A program made the position numbers and the translations under genes. The notes under the pieces were generated by a model. That model ran no database searches. It saw nothing but the letters and a program-made list of their open reading frames with translations, and had not been told where the DNA came from. This document shows, one piece after another, positions 43,272 to 51,387 of a stretch of DNA of 64,000 bases. The stretch's first letter is position 1. Each line of letters starts with the position of its first letter. Location: positions 2,108,001 to 2,172,000 of the forward strand of contig NZ_CP130649.1 in assembly GCF_030552895.1 (NCBI RefSeq), in the 5' to 3' direction. This DNA comes from Tatumella ptyseos. Lineage in GTDB: Bacteria > Pseudomonadota > Gammaproteobacteria > Enterobacterales > Enterobacteriaceae.

Positions 43272-45608
43272 TTACCGACCATGACATCTCTTGTATTTCA
43301 TGCCACTGCCGCATGGACAAGGGACATTACGGCCAATCTTTTTGCTCTTGCGACCAAGGGAGGCTTGTTTTTCCTGTTCGAGATTGACCATACGTACAGG
43401 ATTGGTCATTCTCGCCGCGTCTTCATAAATGTGGACGTTTTCTGCCGTTTGCTCTGTCGGTATGTAAACTTTGAAAGACCGCGCCTGGACATAAGTACCA
43501 TCGGCACTAACTTCAGCCACAACGCCAATGATGTTAGTAGCCTTGATGCTCAACGCACCTGCGCTGGCCTTATTGTTCACCTTAGTCCAGTCAATTGGAT
43601 GGCCATACCGTTGAAGCCATACGAAGAACGGCACACCGTCCCCACCCAGAACAAAGTAACGAACGGGATGCTGAATCAGTGTTTTGCGAAGATCGGTCAG
43701 CATCTTGGCCAGATTATTCCGCCCTTCCTCTCCTAGGTCACGGATATGACTCTCTGCTGAAAGCCAACCGCTAGCTCGGGTGCTATCGAGTGCTCCAAGC
43801 AGCTTCAGAACCTCTTCCGGGAAGTTCTGACTTGGGAACGGCTTATTTTCCCACTCTTCACCTTCAAAGGCCCTGTCAACGATGTCACTCATGCCATCCC
43901 AGACAAGCATGTTCGCTTTCTCTTCCTTCAGCTGCTCGACAATATCCTGATCGAAACGATTCTTCTTAAGATAAGCACCCAAGTGATCGAACTCGTCGAA
44001 GATATGAGCTCCACGTATCCCAGCCACAGCTTGCCGCACTTCCATGTAGTGCATGAACTCGCCGGGCGTGGGTAGGAGTCGCTTGAGCACAAACAAATCG
44101 TCGATGGACAGTGAAATAAAAGCATACTTTCCAAGCAGAGGCTCAACCTGCGGTAGCTCCTTACAATACGTGGAAAAAGGCGCGAATGACTCGACGGTTA
44201 AACCGATAGGAACCATCACCCTGTAGTCAGAGCGACGCACACGGCAGCACTCTTCGTATTTGCCATCCACGAGGTGATAGAGGGACACTTCATCCGCCGA
44301 ATTCATATAATTAAAGAAGCGCGCACATTGTTTATATGCCTTGAGTACTAAGTCCTGTACTGATTGAGCATGGCGGCCAAAATCAAGCGCCGGTGATGCA
44401 ATGGTGGCAGCTGCACCAGCCTTGGCCTCAACTAGTAACAGCACATCATCGACCAGGATTAGAGTATCGTTTTCGGACCACTGCTTGCTATCAGGATCCT
44501 TGTAGTAAACCTCCTGGAGAACTGTGGCTCCCGGAAGCTGGGCATAGAGAATGTCGGCAAAGGCTGCTTCGCTCATTATTTTCTGCCGATCTTTAAAGAC
44601 CTTATTGTAATCCGGCTTTCGCTGAAGGAGGTTAAATAGGAGCGCACGATACCCCGCATCGCGAGCAAAACAGGGATCTACTGCGTAGTAGTCCGGCCCA
44701 AGCTGAATTAGAGGTTTCTTACGTGCTGGCAGTGTCCGAAAGGGTGTCCCCTTAAAATCACCCGCGGCGAAGAAGTCAGTATCTTCTCCTCGCTGGTATG
44801 ACAAGTCTGCTAGCAATGTCAGTGGCAACTTCGTGTGACGGCTTACATTGGCAATACCACCGCGAAGCATATCCTCCATCGCCCCTCGTGCCGCTTTGGA
44901 CTGCTCCTCATGTTCAGCAACCCATGACTCCATACCGTCTTCCATAGACTTACCTTGCTCTATCGAAAAGGCCTTTGCCGCCTCAAACTGCTTCTTCATC
45001 TCCATAATTGCGTTGGCGTGCCCGGTACGAGTGGCGTCGGCCATAGCCTGAAAGCCTTCTGCAATATCGGTTGCACCAACACCGTACACCTCCTCCAAAA
45101 CATCATTATGAGGTGCCAGAACATATCGATAAAACTCGCCTTCCAAAACTTGGTAACGATTCCCACGGATCATGACCCAAGTGGATTTCGCACGGAATTC
45201 AATGTCGGCCGTGTTAGGACCGAAGATGCCATCTCTGGTATCAGCGGAGGTGAACATAGCAAAGAACATGGCCTGGTCTCTTAGTTTTCGGCCAAGTTCA
45301 AACAGCTCAGCGCAACGTGCTTCGTCGAATTCCATATCCGCAGGTGCGGCATCAGATGCTAGAACAGCGTGAACATACTCCAGTAAAAACTGGATTTCAT
45401 TAAACAAGTCATCGGGACCATCCTCTTGAACTTGCTTTTCGCTCCCAATTTGGTTTCCCATTGTTTTCATCATGTGCTGAGCATAGATGTATCCAAGCAG
45501 GTCATGCGGAGGCATTTTTACAATCAACTCACGCATTCGGGCAGCAATGGACTCCATATCCTTCAATAAAGAAGTTGCTTCCCTCTTTAGATCTTCTTCC
45601 ATATTCAT
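43272..45608 (-). CDS. Large SEC-C motif protein with PD-(D/E)XK-like nuclease signature
   Basis: A 778-residue cytosolic protein. Residues 1-350 are mostly helical without a known domain. Then LILVDDVLLLVEAKAG (about 383-398) has the acidic-strand-ExK arrangement of PD-(D/E)XK nucleases, with Glu394 and Lys396 and preceding Asp387/388. The last 18 residues (NVPCPCGSGMKYKRCHGR) form a SEC-C zinc motif with Cys764, Cys766, Cys775 and His776. SEC-C tails occur on many nucleases and on SecA. It resembles the second SEC-C protein of the island in architecture but not closely in sequence. Nuclease activity and a defence role are inferred. Confidence 0.75.
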   Translation of the reverse strand: MNMEEDLKREATSLLKDMESIAARMRELIVKMPPHDLLGYIYAQHMMKTMGNQIGSEKQVQEDGPDDLFNEIQFLLEYVHAVLASDAAPADMEFDEARCAELFELGRKLRDQAMFFAMFTSADTRDGIFGPNTADIEFRAKSTWVMIRGNRYQVLEGEFYRYVLAPHNDVLEEVYGVGATDIAEGFQAMADATRTGHANAIMEMKKQFEAAKAFSIEQGKSMEDGMESWVAEHEEQSKAARGAMEDMLRGGIANVSRHTKLPLTLLADLSYQRGEDTDFFAAGDFKGTPFRTLPARKKPLIQLGPDYYAVDPCFARDAGYRALLFNLLQRKPDYNKVFKDRQKIMSEAAFADILYAQLPGATVLQEVYYKDPDSKQWSENDTLILVDDVLLLVEAKAGAAATIASPALDFGRHAQSVQDLVLKAYKQCARFFNYMNSADEVSLYHLVDGKYEECCRVRRSDYRVMVPIGLTVESFAPFSTYCKELPQVEPLLGKYAFISLSIDDLFVLKRLLPTPGEFMHYMEVRQAVAGIRGAHIFDEFDHLGAYLKKNRFDQDIVEQLKEEKANMLVWDGMSDIVDRAFEGEEWENKPFPSQNFPEEVLKLLGALDSTRASGWLSAESHIRDLGEEGRNNLAKMLTDLRKTLIQHPVRYFVLGGDGVPFFVWLQRYGHPIDWTKVNNKASAGALSIKATNIIGVVAEVSADGTYVQARSFKVYIPTEQTAENVHIYEDAARMTNPVRMVNLEQEKQASLGRKSKKIGRNVPCPCGSGMKYKRCHGR

Positions 45609-46210
45609 TTTTTATCACCCTGTTTTGAACTACTGATCTTTCGAGTACCAGAATGCCTACTCGTAAATAATATCAGCTCAGTCCTACATCTTGGCTTTAC
45701 GCTGTTCACGATAATCAACTTTCTTATATATTGTCCTTAATCTGGTTACATTGAGGTTTCGAGCACTAACTTTAGGGGATAATTTTTGTTGGAATTATCC
45801 GTGGCGATTCTTCCCTAATAACAGGCTGTAAGCCTCGTTGAGCAAGAGTGCTTATGCATTCATAGCCTAGCACCACGCAATCTCAAGTCTTGCATGTCAT
45901 AAGAGCTTAAAAATTTATCCCAATATCGAGTCAAAGTAAGTTGCACTAACTTTTGTTACTAAAAAGCCAACTTACGGCTCCCCCGATATCATATGGTTCC
46001 AGCTTCTTGACCTCTTTTTTTACAAGTCCTTGACCTACTATGCCCAATAGCAGATTATGAATCTAGTTGTGTATTTATGTTTATATGGAGATGCTCTGCA
46101 ATATGTTTGAAGTGGAATTGAAGGCTCCTTAGCATAACAAGGATTTAGTATGTATTTCCAAAATATATTGCAGCTGCTAAAAAACACTGCTACTAACAAT
46201 AGGATTACCA
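45609..46210. other. Gap between the first SEC-C gene and the FRG gene
   Basis: About 600 bases between two divergent genes. I found no ORF with a ribosome binding site, no RNA gene and no clear inverted repeat. It must hold the promoters of both flanking genes. Confidence 0.5.
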
Positions 46211-47059
46211 ATGGCATTTGAAAATGTTAATATTGTCGGTTCGAGATGGATACATGAAAATAACTTTAAAATCTTAGATGTAGAAGAGTCTCACGCCTTA
46301 ATAATGGCTGCTGGCTACTTAAAACATAATTCGCTTGAAGGTATTTATTTTAGAGGGCAAGGATTTATGTATCCGAACTTACGCCCCTCCTTGTATCGAA
46401 GTATTGATTCCGACTCTGCAAAATATAATCGTGAAACCAGGATGAATGCCAAGATAAATGAATATCGCGAAGCATGTAATATATTTTCTAGATTTGGTAA
46501 TTATGCAGCCGAACCGCTGTTACAACATTATGGATTGCAAACGACTTGGCTTGATATCGTTGATAACATTTGGGTTGCATTATGGTTTGCATGCTATGAG
46601 GCAAAGTGTACTCGAGATGGTCATTTCATACATTTTCAAAAGAGAATAATTAATGATAATAATAAATATGCATATATTTATCTTATAGGTGCAGATTTAG
46701 ATTATCGCACGAAGGCTAAACCTGGATATTGGCATGGTCCAAATACTGAGTTAGTTGATTTAAGAATAGCTGCCCCATCATATTTCTTAAGACCGCATGC
46801 CCAGCATGGTTTATTGTTTCGTTGTAAAGGTTCTGAGGGTAAAGGGCGTCCATTAGATTATTCTCAACAAATAAGAGGCATTGTAAGAATCCCGCTAGAA
46901 AAGGCATTTAACTGGTTAGGAAATGGGCACACTGTAGGCATTCACTCCTTGTTCCCTCCAGCATTTTATGATAATGGTTACAAAATACTCCTACAATCTG
47001 GAGTTACATTTGACCCTCGCGATAAAGTAATTGGCGTTGTTCATTCAGTGGGTGCTTAA
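46211..47059 (+). CDS. FRG-domain protein
   Basis: A 282-residue protein with the FRG domain. The naming motif is at residues 46-50 (YFRGQ), followed by LRPSLYRS near 57 and the second conserved block QHYGLQTTWLDIVDNIWVAL (about 105-124). The function of FRG domains is not known, but they are frequent in mobile islands and near defence genes. AGGA lies six bases before the ATG. The gene is strongly AT-rich and stands between the two SEC-C genes, on the opposite strand. An HNH-like gene follows on the same strand 120 bases later. Confidence 0.85.
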   Translation: MAFENVNIVGSRWIHENNFKILDVEESHALIMAAGYLKHNSLEGIYFRGQGFMYPNLRPSLYRSIDSDSAKYNRETRMNAKINEYREACNIFSRFGNYAAEPLLQHYGLQTTWLDIVDNIWVALWFACYEAKCTRDGHFIHFQKRIINDNNKYAYIYLIGADLDYRTKAKPGYWHGPNTELVDLRIAAPSYFLRPHAQHGLLFRCKGSEGKGRPLDYSQQIRGIVRIPLEKAFNWLGNGHTVGIHSLFPPAFYDNGYKILLQSGVTFDPRDKVIGVVHSVGA

Positions 47060-47179
47060 TTATTGACAAAGTAAAAAAATGGACGCTCAACAATTCAGCT
47101 TGGTATTTTTAAATTATTTATATGTTACGACATCGTACTTAGCGCTACTGTTTTCGATGTCATTAACAAAAGAGGTCGT

Positions 47180-47859
47180 ATGAAAAAGTGCTATATGTGT
47201 GATTCTGAAGGAACTACAAATGAGCATGTTCCTTCAAAATGTATATTCCCTGAAAAAAAAGACATTCCTGATGGAGAGGATTATAAAAAAACCTTATAAC
47301 TGTGCCTTCTTGTGAGCAGCATAATACGCAAAAATCAATAGATGATATGTATTTATTGTTTTTCTTAGCTGTAAATATTATTTCAAATGCACTTACTCAG
47401 AAGCAATTCAGCACAAAAATCATGAGAGCGATAAATCGGTCCCCCCATGTATTTATAGAATTCACCAAAAAAAGCACGCCTGTTATCTTAAAAGCACAGG
47501 ATGGTGAAATTATTCATACCACCGCCATAGAAATGGATCGTGAGCGATTTGAATCTGCAATTAAACATATTTCCCACGCTCTGTATTACCATAAATTTAG
47601 AGAAACATTCATTCGTGACATTCAATTTATTACTAGTGGCTTGGTATATTTATCAAATGAAGATAGTGTTGATGTTAACAATAAAATTCAAAACCTTGGT
47701 CAAATGGTCGATAATTTTTTAACTAACGTGCCCTCTGAAGGTGATAACCCTGAAATATTTAATTACAAATCACCAAAAGAAGATGAGTTCAAACAAGTAA
47801 TTATTCAGATTAATTTTTATTGTAACTTTAACGTCATTTCTATAATGAGGTACTCCTAA
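47180..47859 (+). pseudogene. HNH endonuclease-like gene with frameshift in an A7 run
   Basis: The first frame encodes 39 residues (MKKCYMCDSEGTTNEHVPSK at its start) and stops at 47297-47299. Adding one A to the run of seven A at 47285-47291 joins it to the next frame as KKNLITVPSCEQHNTQKSID, giving about 226 residues. CxxC, EHVPSK and CEQHN are the elements of an HNH-type zinc-ribbon nuclease. The break could be a mutation, a homopolymer sequencing error, or a site of transcriptional slippage. AGAGG precedes the ATG. Confidence 0.65.
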
Positions 47860-48306
47860 TCTATATTGACAATGCATCACAGCAACTGACAAAATATATC
47901 GACATGTATCTTGTCAGTCCTCTTCACCATTACAAAGACTGTTTTTACACCTCATAACTTTAAGCCAATCAAATCACAAAGAGCGTGAAAATATATTCAA
48001 AATTCTTCGTGAATTGGCAGGCTAAATAATTCACAATAATAAATTTCATTTAATTCATGATATAAAAGACATTAATCAAGAATAAGAAAAAAGCTCGTGC
48101 GAAACTTTTAGCCATACCTGAAGTCCCCAAAAAAACGAGAACACGCAAACCAAGATGTATTGCACTGCCTATCACAACCAAGCTAATTTTAATGAAAAAT
48201 CACATCACCAAAAGCATCAACAATAAAATAAAATTTAAATGAAAATAGTCAAAAATAAAATAGCAATTAATAAAAATTAAAAATTAAAAATTCACATCCT
48301 ACCAAC
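47860..48306. other. AT-rich stretch with no supported gene
   Basis: A Lys/Arg-rich frame at about 48072-48241 (KKARAKLLAIPEVPKKTRTR) is open but has no start codon or ribosome binding site. The last 130 bases are low-complexity A-rich DNA. It may be a remnant of a lost gene. Confidence 0.4.
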
Positions 48307-50457
48307 CTAATTTAAACAGCATTTTTTGTACTTGATTCCACTTCCACAGTGACACGGTTCATTTCGCGCAAGCTTCATCCGCCTACCTTCTCGTAAAAAT
48401 TGAGGAAGAGCATCAATTATTCTAGATGCCGGCTTCATGTCATCAGTAAGTCGTTCCATTTCTTTAGACACCACCCATGGGTAATCCAACGTCACGCCGA
48501 ACTGGACTTGCCCATTCGGACTTACAGAAACGCCAAACCATTGAGCTGCATGTTGCTGATACTTGCGTTTTGCACAGTGAGCTTCTAACACAGCAACCGC
48601 TTCATGAGATGCCCTTGGATTACAGTGAAAGCTGACTCCACAAGGTGGAGTGCTTGAGGCCAGAGTAACATCATGCCTCTTACCATCGAACTGAGCTTTC
48701 CTCATGATAGTTTCAAGTATGCGGTGAACATTTCTACAAGCATCTTCATTCATTGAAAGCAAGTGGAACCCGAGTTCAAGTATTGCCGGGTCTGCTCTAT
48801 TCTCTATTTCTTTAATCAAATCCTCATAACGTGTTTCTCGCATTTTCGTGAGTATGCCTGCTGGGGTATAATCACCTTGAAGATTATCTCTGCGCACTAA
48901 CATCGCCGCATCTAAATCTTGTGCTATAGAATCTTCAAGCATCACTAGGTCGTAATTTTCATCTAGCCAGAGATTCTGCTTAAGATGATAGCCAAGCACG
49001 GTTAGCTCGTGCCCACTCATCAACTTATCAGATATAGCCACTCTTAATTTCACATAGCTAAGAAAACGCAATGGCGTTGCCAGCATTTCCGTCAACGTAT
49101 CCAAGAGGAAAACGTCCATTACGAATGGAGGGCGGATGACATTGGTGGTCTGGAATTTCAGTGACTGACTTGCCTGAAAGGCAAGTGCGGGATAGTGCTC
49201 CGACACAAGGCTGAACAAAAAGATATCTTTGATGCTAGTCGGAAGAGCTAAATCTTTCTTGTTGTCATCCACCAACCGGCATCCTCCAGCAAGCAGTTCA
49301 TTCGCACACACCCAACCCTGATCATACGAATCCTGAATGGCGGCAGCGAAGTCGGCCTTTAGCTGATTATCGTTGCCTTTGCGTGCTGCGATAGTTAGCT
49401 TTTTAGCTTTAGCCTGCAAAACGATGAGTCGATCTCCGTATATGACAAGAACATCAACCTCAGCAACAATATCTTTACCATGATATAGGTTTACATTCGC
49501 ATGAACATGTTCACTGCCGAAGACTTTAGATAGGCGGCGTGCAGCAATTTGTTCAGTAAAAGCTCCGCGATGCTCAGCAGCTATCGGGCGATATGCCTTG
49601 TCTTCCCACATCCAAAAGAATGGAGATTCGTATAATGCCTCGTAAATAGAGTAATGTGAAAATAGAAGCACAGTTCCATGCCCGGTAGGTATGAGCGGTC
49701 GGGCAGAGACCTCATTAAAATCCCCAACCTCCTCAAACCTATCGTTATGCCCTGAAAAGAGAAATGCAGAAAAGAAGGCTTGAACTATATTTGCCTCAAT
49801 ACCACTGTGGAATACCACTTCGTCTAGCGAGAACTCGAATACTGGCAACCAAGTCGTTAGAGAACCTTCATCTGCTAGAATATCCGCGAGAAGTTTCGTT
49901 CCCTTATCATCCATCAAAGTGCACATTGTCTTCGCTATGGTGCGCGCCTGACCAGAAGTGAAGCCTTTGTTTTTAAGCAGCCATTCATCATCCGCTCCAA
50001 ACTTTTCTGGCACTAGGTCTCTATACTGGAAAGCATAAGCTGATTCTGTACCGTAAAAGATTGGTTCTCGCATCCCTGGTCCATGCCAAGGGTTTGGAGG
50101 CTCCTCTCCCTGCTTCATCGCTTCAAACATAGAAGCGAAGATTGGATAGGACATTGCGTTGTGAAGCTCCCGCATAAGCGTATCAGTACGCTGGACATAG
50201 CCATCAATTATAGCTTTCGGATGCTTGGTTAGGTCCAAAGGTCCTTTTACCATGAGACCAAGCAATGTCGTAAGCTCCGTCCGTATAAGGCGCTCACCAC
50301 TGAACAATCGATCCATGTCAGATGGCTTTAGCGTTCCCTTGATATGAATGACGTTATCGCGATTACAAATTTGCGCAATCGCATGAACATATCCCGGTGA
50401 ACAAGCTAATGCTGACAAATCCTCAAAAATATGGGCTTCGTCTCTCGGTTTTTCCAT
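48307..50457 (-). CDS. Second large SEC-C motif protein with NERD/PD-(D/E)XK-like domain
   Basis: A 716-residue cytosolic protein. The centre has a clear nuclease-like core: Glu302 in FTEQIAARRLSKVFG, Asp335 in IVAEVDVLVIYGD, and Gln-x-Lys (348-350) in RLIVLQAKAKKL. This is the E-D-QxK arrangement of NERD and Mrr-type enzymes. Helical domains of unknown type flank it. The C-terminus is a SEC-C motif (NEPCHCGSGIKYKKCCLN) with Cys702, Cys704, Cys713 and Cys714. It is transcribed on the same strand as the first SEC-C gene. A nucleic-acid-cleaving defence role is inferred. Confidence 0.78.
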   Translation of the reverse strand: MEKPRDEAHIFEDLSALACSPGYVHAIAQICNRDNVIHIKGTLKPSDMDRLFSGERLIRTELTTLLGLMVKGPLDLTKHPKAIIDGYVQRTDTLMRELHNAMSYPIFASMFEAMKQGEEPPNPWHGPGMREPIFYGTESAYAFQYRDLVPEKFGADDEWLLKNKGFTSGQARTIAKTMCTLMDDKGTKLLADILADEGSLTTWLPVFEFSLDEVVFHSGIEANIVQAFFSAFLFSGHNDRFEEVGDFNEVSARPLIPTGHGTVLLFSHYSIYEALYESPFFWMWEDKAYRPIAAEHRGAFTEQIAARRLSKVFGSEHVHANVNLYHGKDIVAEVDVLVIYGDRLIVLQAKAKKLTIAARKGNDNQLKADFAAAIQDSYDQGWVCANELLAGGCRLVDDNKKDLALPTSIKDIFLFSLVSEHYPALAFQASQSLKFQTTNVIRPPFVMDVFLLDTLTEMLATPLRFLSYVKLRVAISDKLMSGHELTVLGYHLKQNLWLDENYDLVMLEDSIAQDLDAAMLVRRDNLQGDYTPAGILTKMRETRYEDLIKEIENRADPAILELGFHLLSMNEDACRNVHRILETIMRKAQFDGKRHDVTLASSTPPCGVSFHCNPRASHEAVAVLEAHCAKRKYQQHAAQWFGVSVSPNGQVQFGVTLDYPWVVSKEMERLTDDMKPASRIIDALPQFLREGRRMKLARNEPCHCGSGIKYKKCCLN

Positions 50458-50558
50458 ATTCCCCCCAAAATTATTTACATCATGGAAGAACGTTTTCTTC
50501 TCCCATCATACTCGTTGTTCAAGTTTGCAGCAGTTATCTGTCGAACAAAAATGGTAAG

Positions 50559-50666
50559 CTATGCTGAATCCCCGCTAAGCCTAACTTCATCTAACAGTTC
50601 ATTAACATAATTTGGGTTGGCACGGAAAAATACCGCCATAGCTTCGTCATGTGATCTGTCTTTAAT
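50559..50666 (-). pseudogene. Remnant of a HI1420-like addiction-module antitoxin
   Basis: A 35-codon open frame reads IKDRSHDEAMAVFFRANP and then NYVNELLDEVRLSGDSA to a stop. This closely resembles the N-terminus of the XRE-like addiction module antidote family (typical KxRSHDEAMAEhFRADPxYA pattern), normally about 90-100 residues. The DNA-binding half is gone and no proper start remains; a TAG precedes the ATT. It marks a lost toxin-antitoxin pair in the island. Confidence 0.6.
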
Positions 50667-50734
50667 CTAACGAATCATCTTGGTCGAACGGTATCGACAC
50701 ATATTTTTATGGGTAGAAGCAATATCATCCTTAT

Positions 50735-51181
50735 TTACGTATCAAGCATGTCCCACTCATCCCCTAGACCCATCGCAGGGCAGAGAGCTTCCCATTGATC
50801 CCCCCATTCAAGGTCGCTCCAAGGCCCAGTATCTTCATATTTATCCCTGACACGTTGAGCTGCAATTTTTGCTTGGTCGAGTATATCTTCGTGAATCACA
50901 TCATTGCCGTAGCGTTTTTTGCCAGCGGGGACTACCTCTATATCACCATTATCTAGGTGATATACCATGTTCATATGGCGGTTGTACCAAACTTTATCGA
51001 AGAACTCGTCCATCGAAGACATGACTTCCTGAAGCCCACGAGTTTCGTCCTCCCATACAAAGCTATTCTCATAGTGAAATTCTTCAAGATCGAGAAGTTC
51101 CTCGATGGCAGAGCTTATGGCGTTAAAGAATAAAGTGCTGTTGCCGTCAAAAATATCTGCGAAATCGTCGTGTGAAAACAC
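50735..51181 (-). CDS. Unknown acidic protein at the island right end (possibly 5'-truncated)
   Basis: A 148-residue, very acidic protein that I do not recognise. It contains EELLDLEEFHYENSFVWEDE near residue 28, MNMVYHLDNGDIEVVPAGKK near 70 and a Trp-rich tail (WSDLEWGDQWEALCP). The frame begins with GTG at 51181, directly after an in-frame TGA, without a ribosome binding site. The 5' end may have been lost at the island border, or the start is a poor GTG. It is the last island gene before guaA. Confidence 0.6.
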   Translation of the reverse strand: MFSHDDFADIFDGNSTLFFNAISSAIEELLDLEEFHYENSFVWEDETRGLQEVMSSMDEFFDKVWYNRHMNMVYHLDNGDIEVVPAGKKRYGNDVIHEDILDQAKIAAQRVRDKYEDTGPWSDLEWGDQWEALCPAMGLGDEWDMLDT

Positions 51182-51186
51182 TCAGC

Positions 51187-51293
51187 ATGGTATCGGGCTT
51201 AATCCATGGCATTACCAATGAATCATACCAATCAAAATACCACGGTCAAACCATGCTTGGCGTTGCCTGACATTGCCAAAAATAACTATACCA
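51187..51293. repeat. Cluster of phased ACCA repeats beside the right att site
   Basis: ATTACCA (51211), CATACCA (51224), AATACCA (51236) and CAAACCA (51247) begin 13, 12 and 11 bases apart, and TATACCA follows at 51287. One-turn spacing beside an att core is typical of arm-type sites for a tyrosine recombinase. Confidence 0.5.
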
Positions 51294-51296
51294 AAA

Positions 51297-51325
51297 ACAA
51301 AAAAAGCCCGCGTTTACGCGGACTT
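51297..51325 (-). terminator. Right copy of the guaA-type terminator (current guaA terminator)
   Basis: On the minus strand AGTCCGCG and CGCGGGCT pair with one mismatch over a four-base loop, followed by seven T. It lies 49 bases beyond the guaA stop and resembles the copy at 42927. Confidence 0.85.
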
Positions 51326-51369
51326 AGATATGATTTACTGCCTGTTACTGCGAGACGTCTCCTGTTGGA

Positions 51370-51387
51370 AAATCATTCCCACTCAAT
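51370..51387 (-). other. Right attachment site core within the guaA 3' end
   Basis: AAATCATTCCCACTCAAT, identical to 42995-43012. It includes the guaA stop codon and its last codons (I-E-W-E), so recombination here leaves the protein intact. Confidence 0.85.

Larger units (their letters stand above)
42995..51387. mobile_element. Integrative genomic island at the guaA 3' end (integrase lost)
   Basis: About 8.4 kb bounded by 18-bp direct repeats, the right one forming the end of guaA. Cargo: two PD-(D/E)XK-like/SEC-C proteins, an FRG-domain protein, a frameshifted HNH-like gene, an unknown acidic protein and a decayed antitoxin. No integrase, excisionase or mobility gene remains, so it is probably fixed. 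Base composition varies sharply: the SEC-C genes have moderate GC and the FRG/HNH genes are very AT-rich, which suggests stepwise assembly. Confidence 0.8.

Noticed and set aside
43230..43736. 168-codon frame opposite the first SEC-C gene
   Set aside because: It is the shadow of the conserved SEC-C gene on the other strand.
48072..48241. Lys/Arg-rich open frame in the island
   Set aside because: No start codon or ribosome binding site and the DNA is low-complexity; kept only as a possible remnant.
42995..51387. Interpretation of the island as a complete prophage
   Set aside because: No structural, replication, lysis or integrase genes are present; only cargo-type genes remain.
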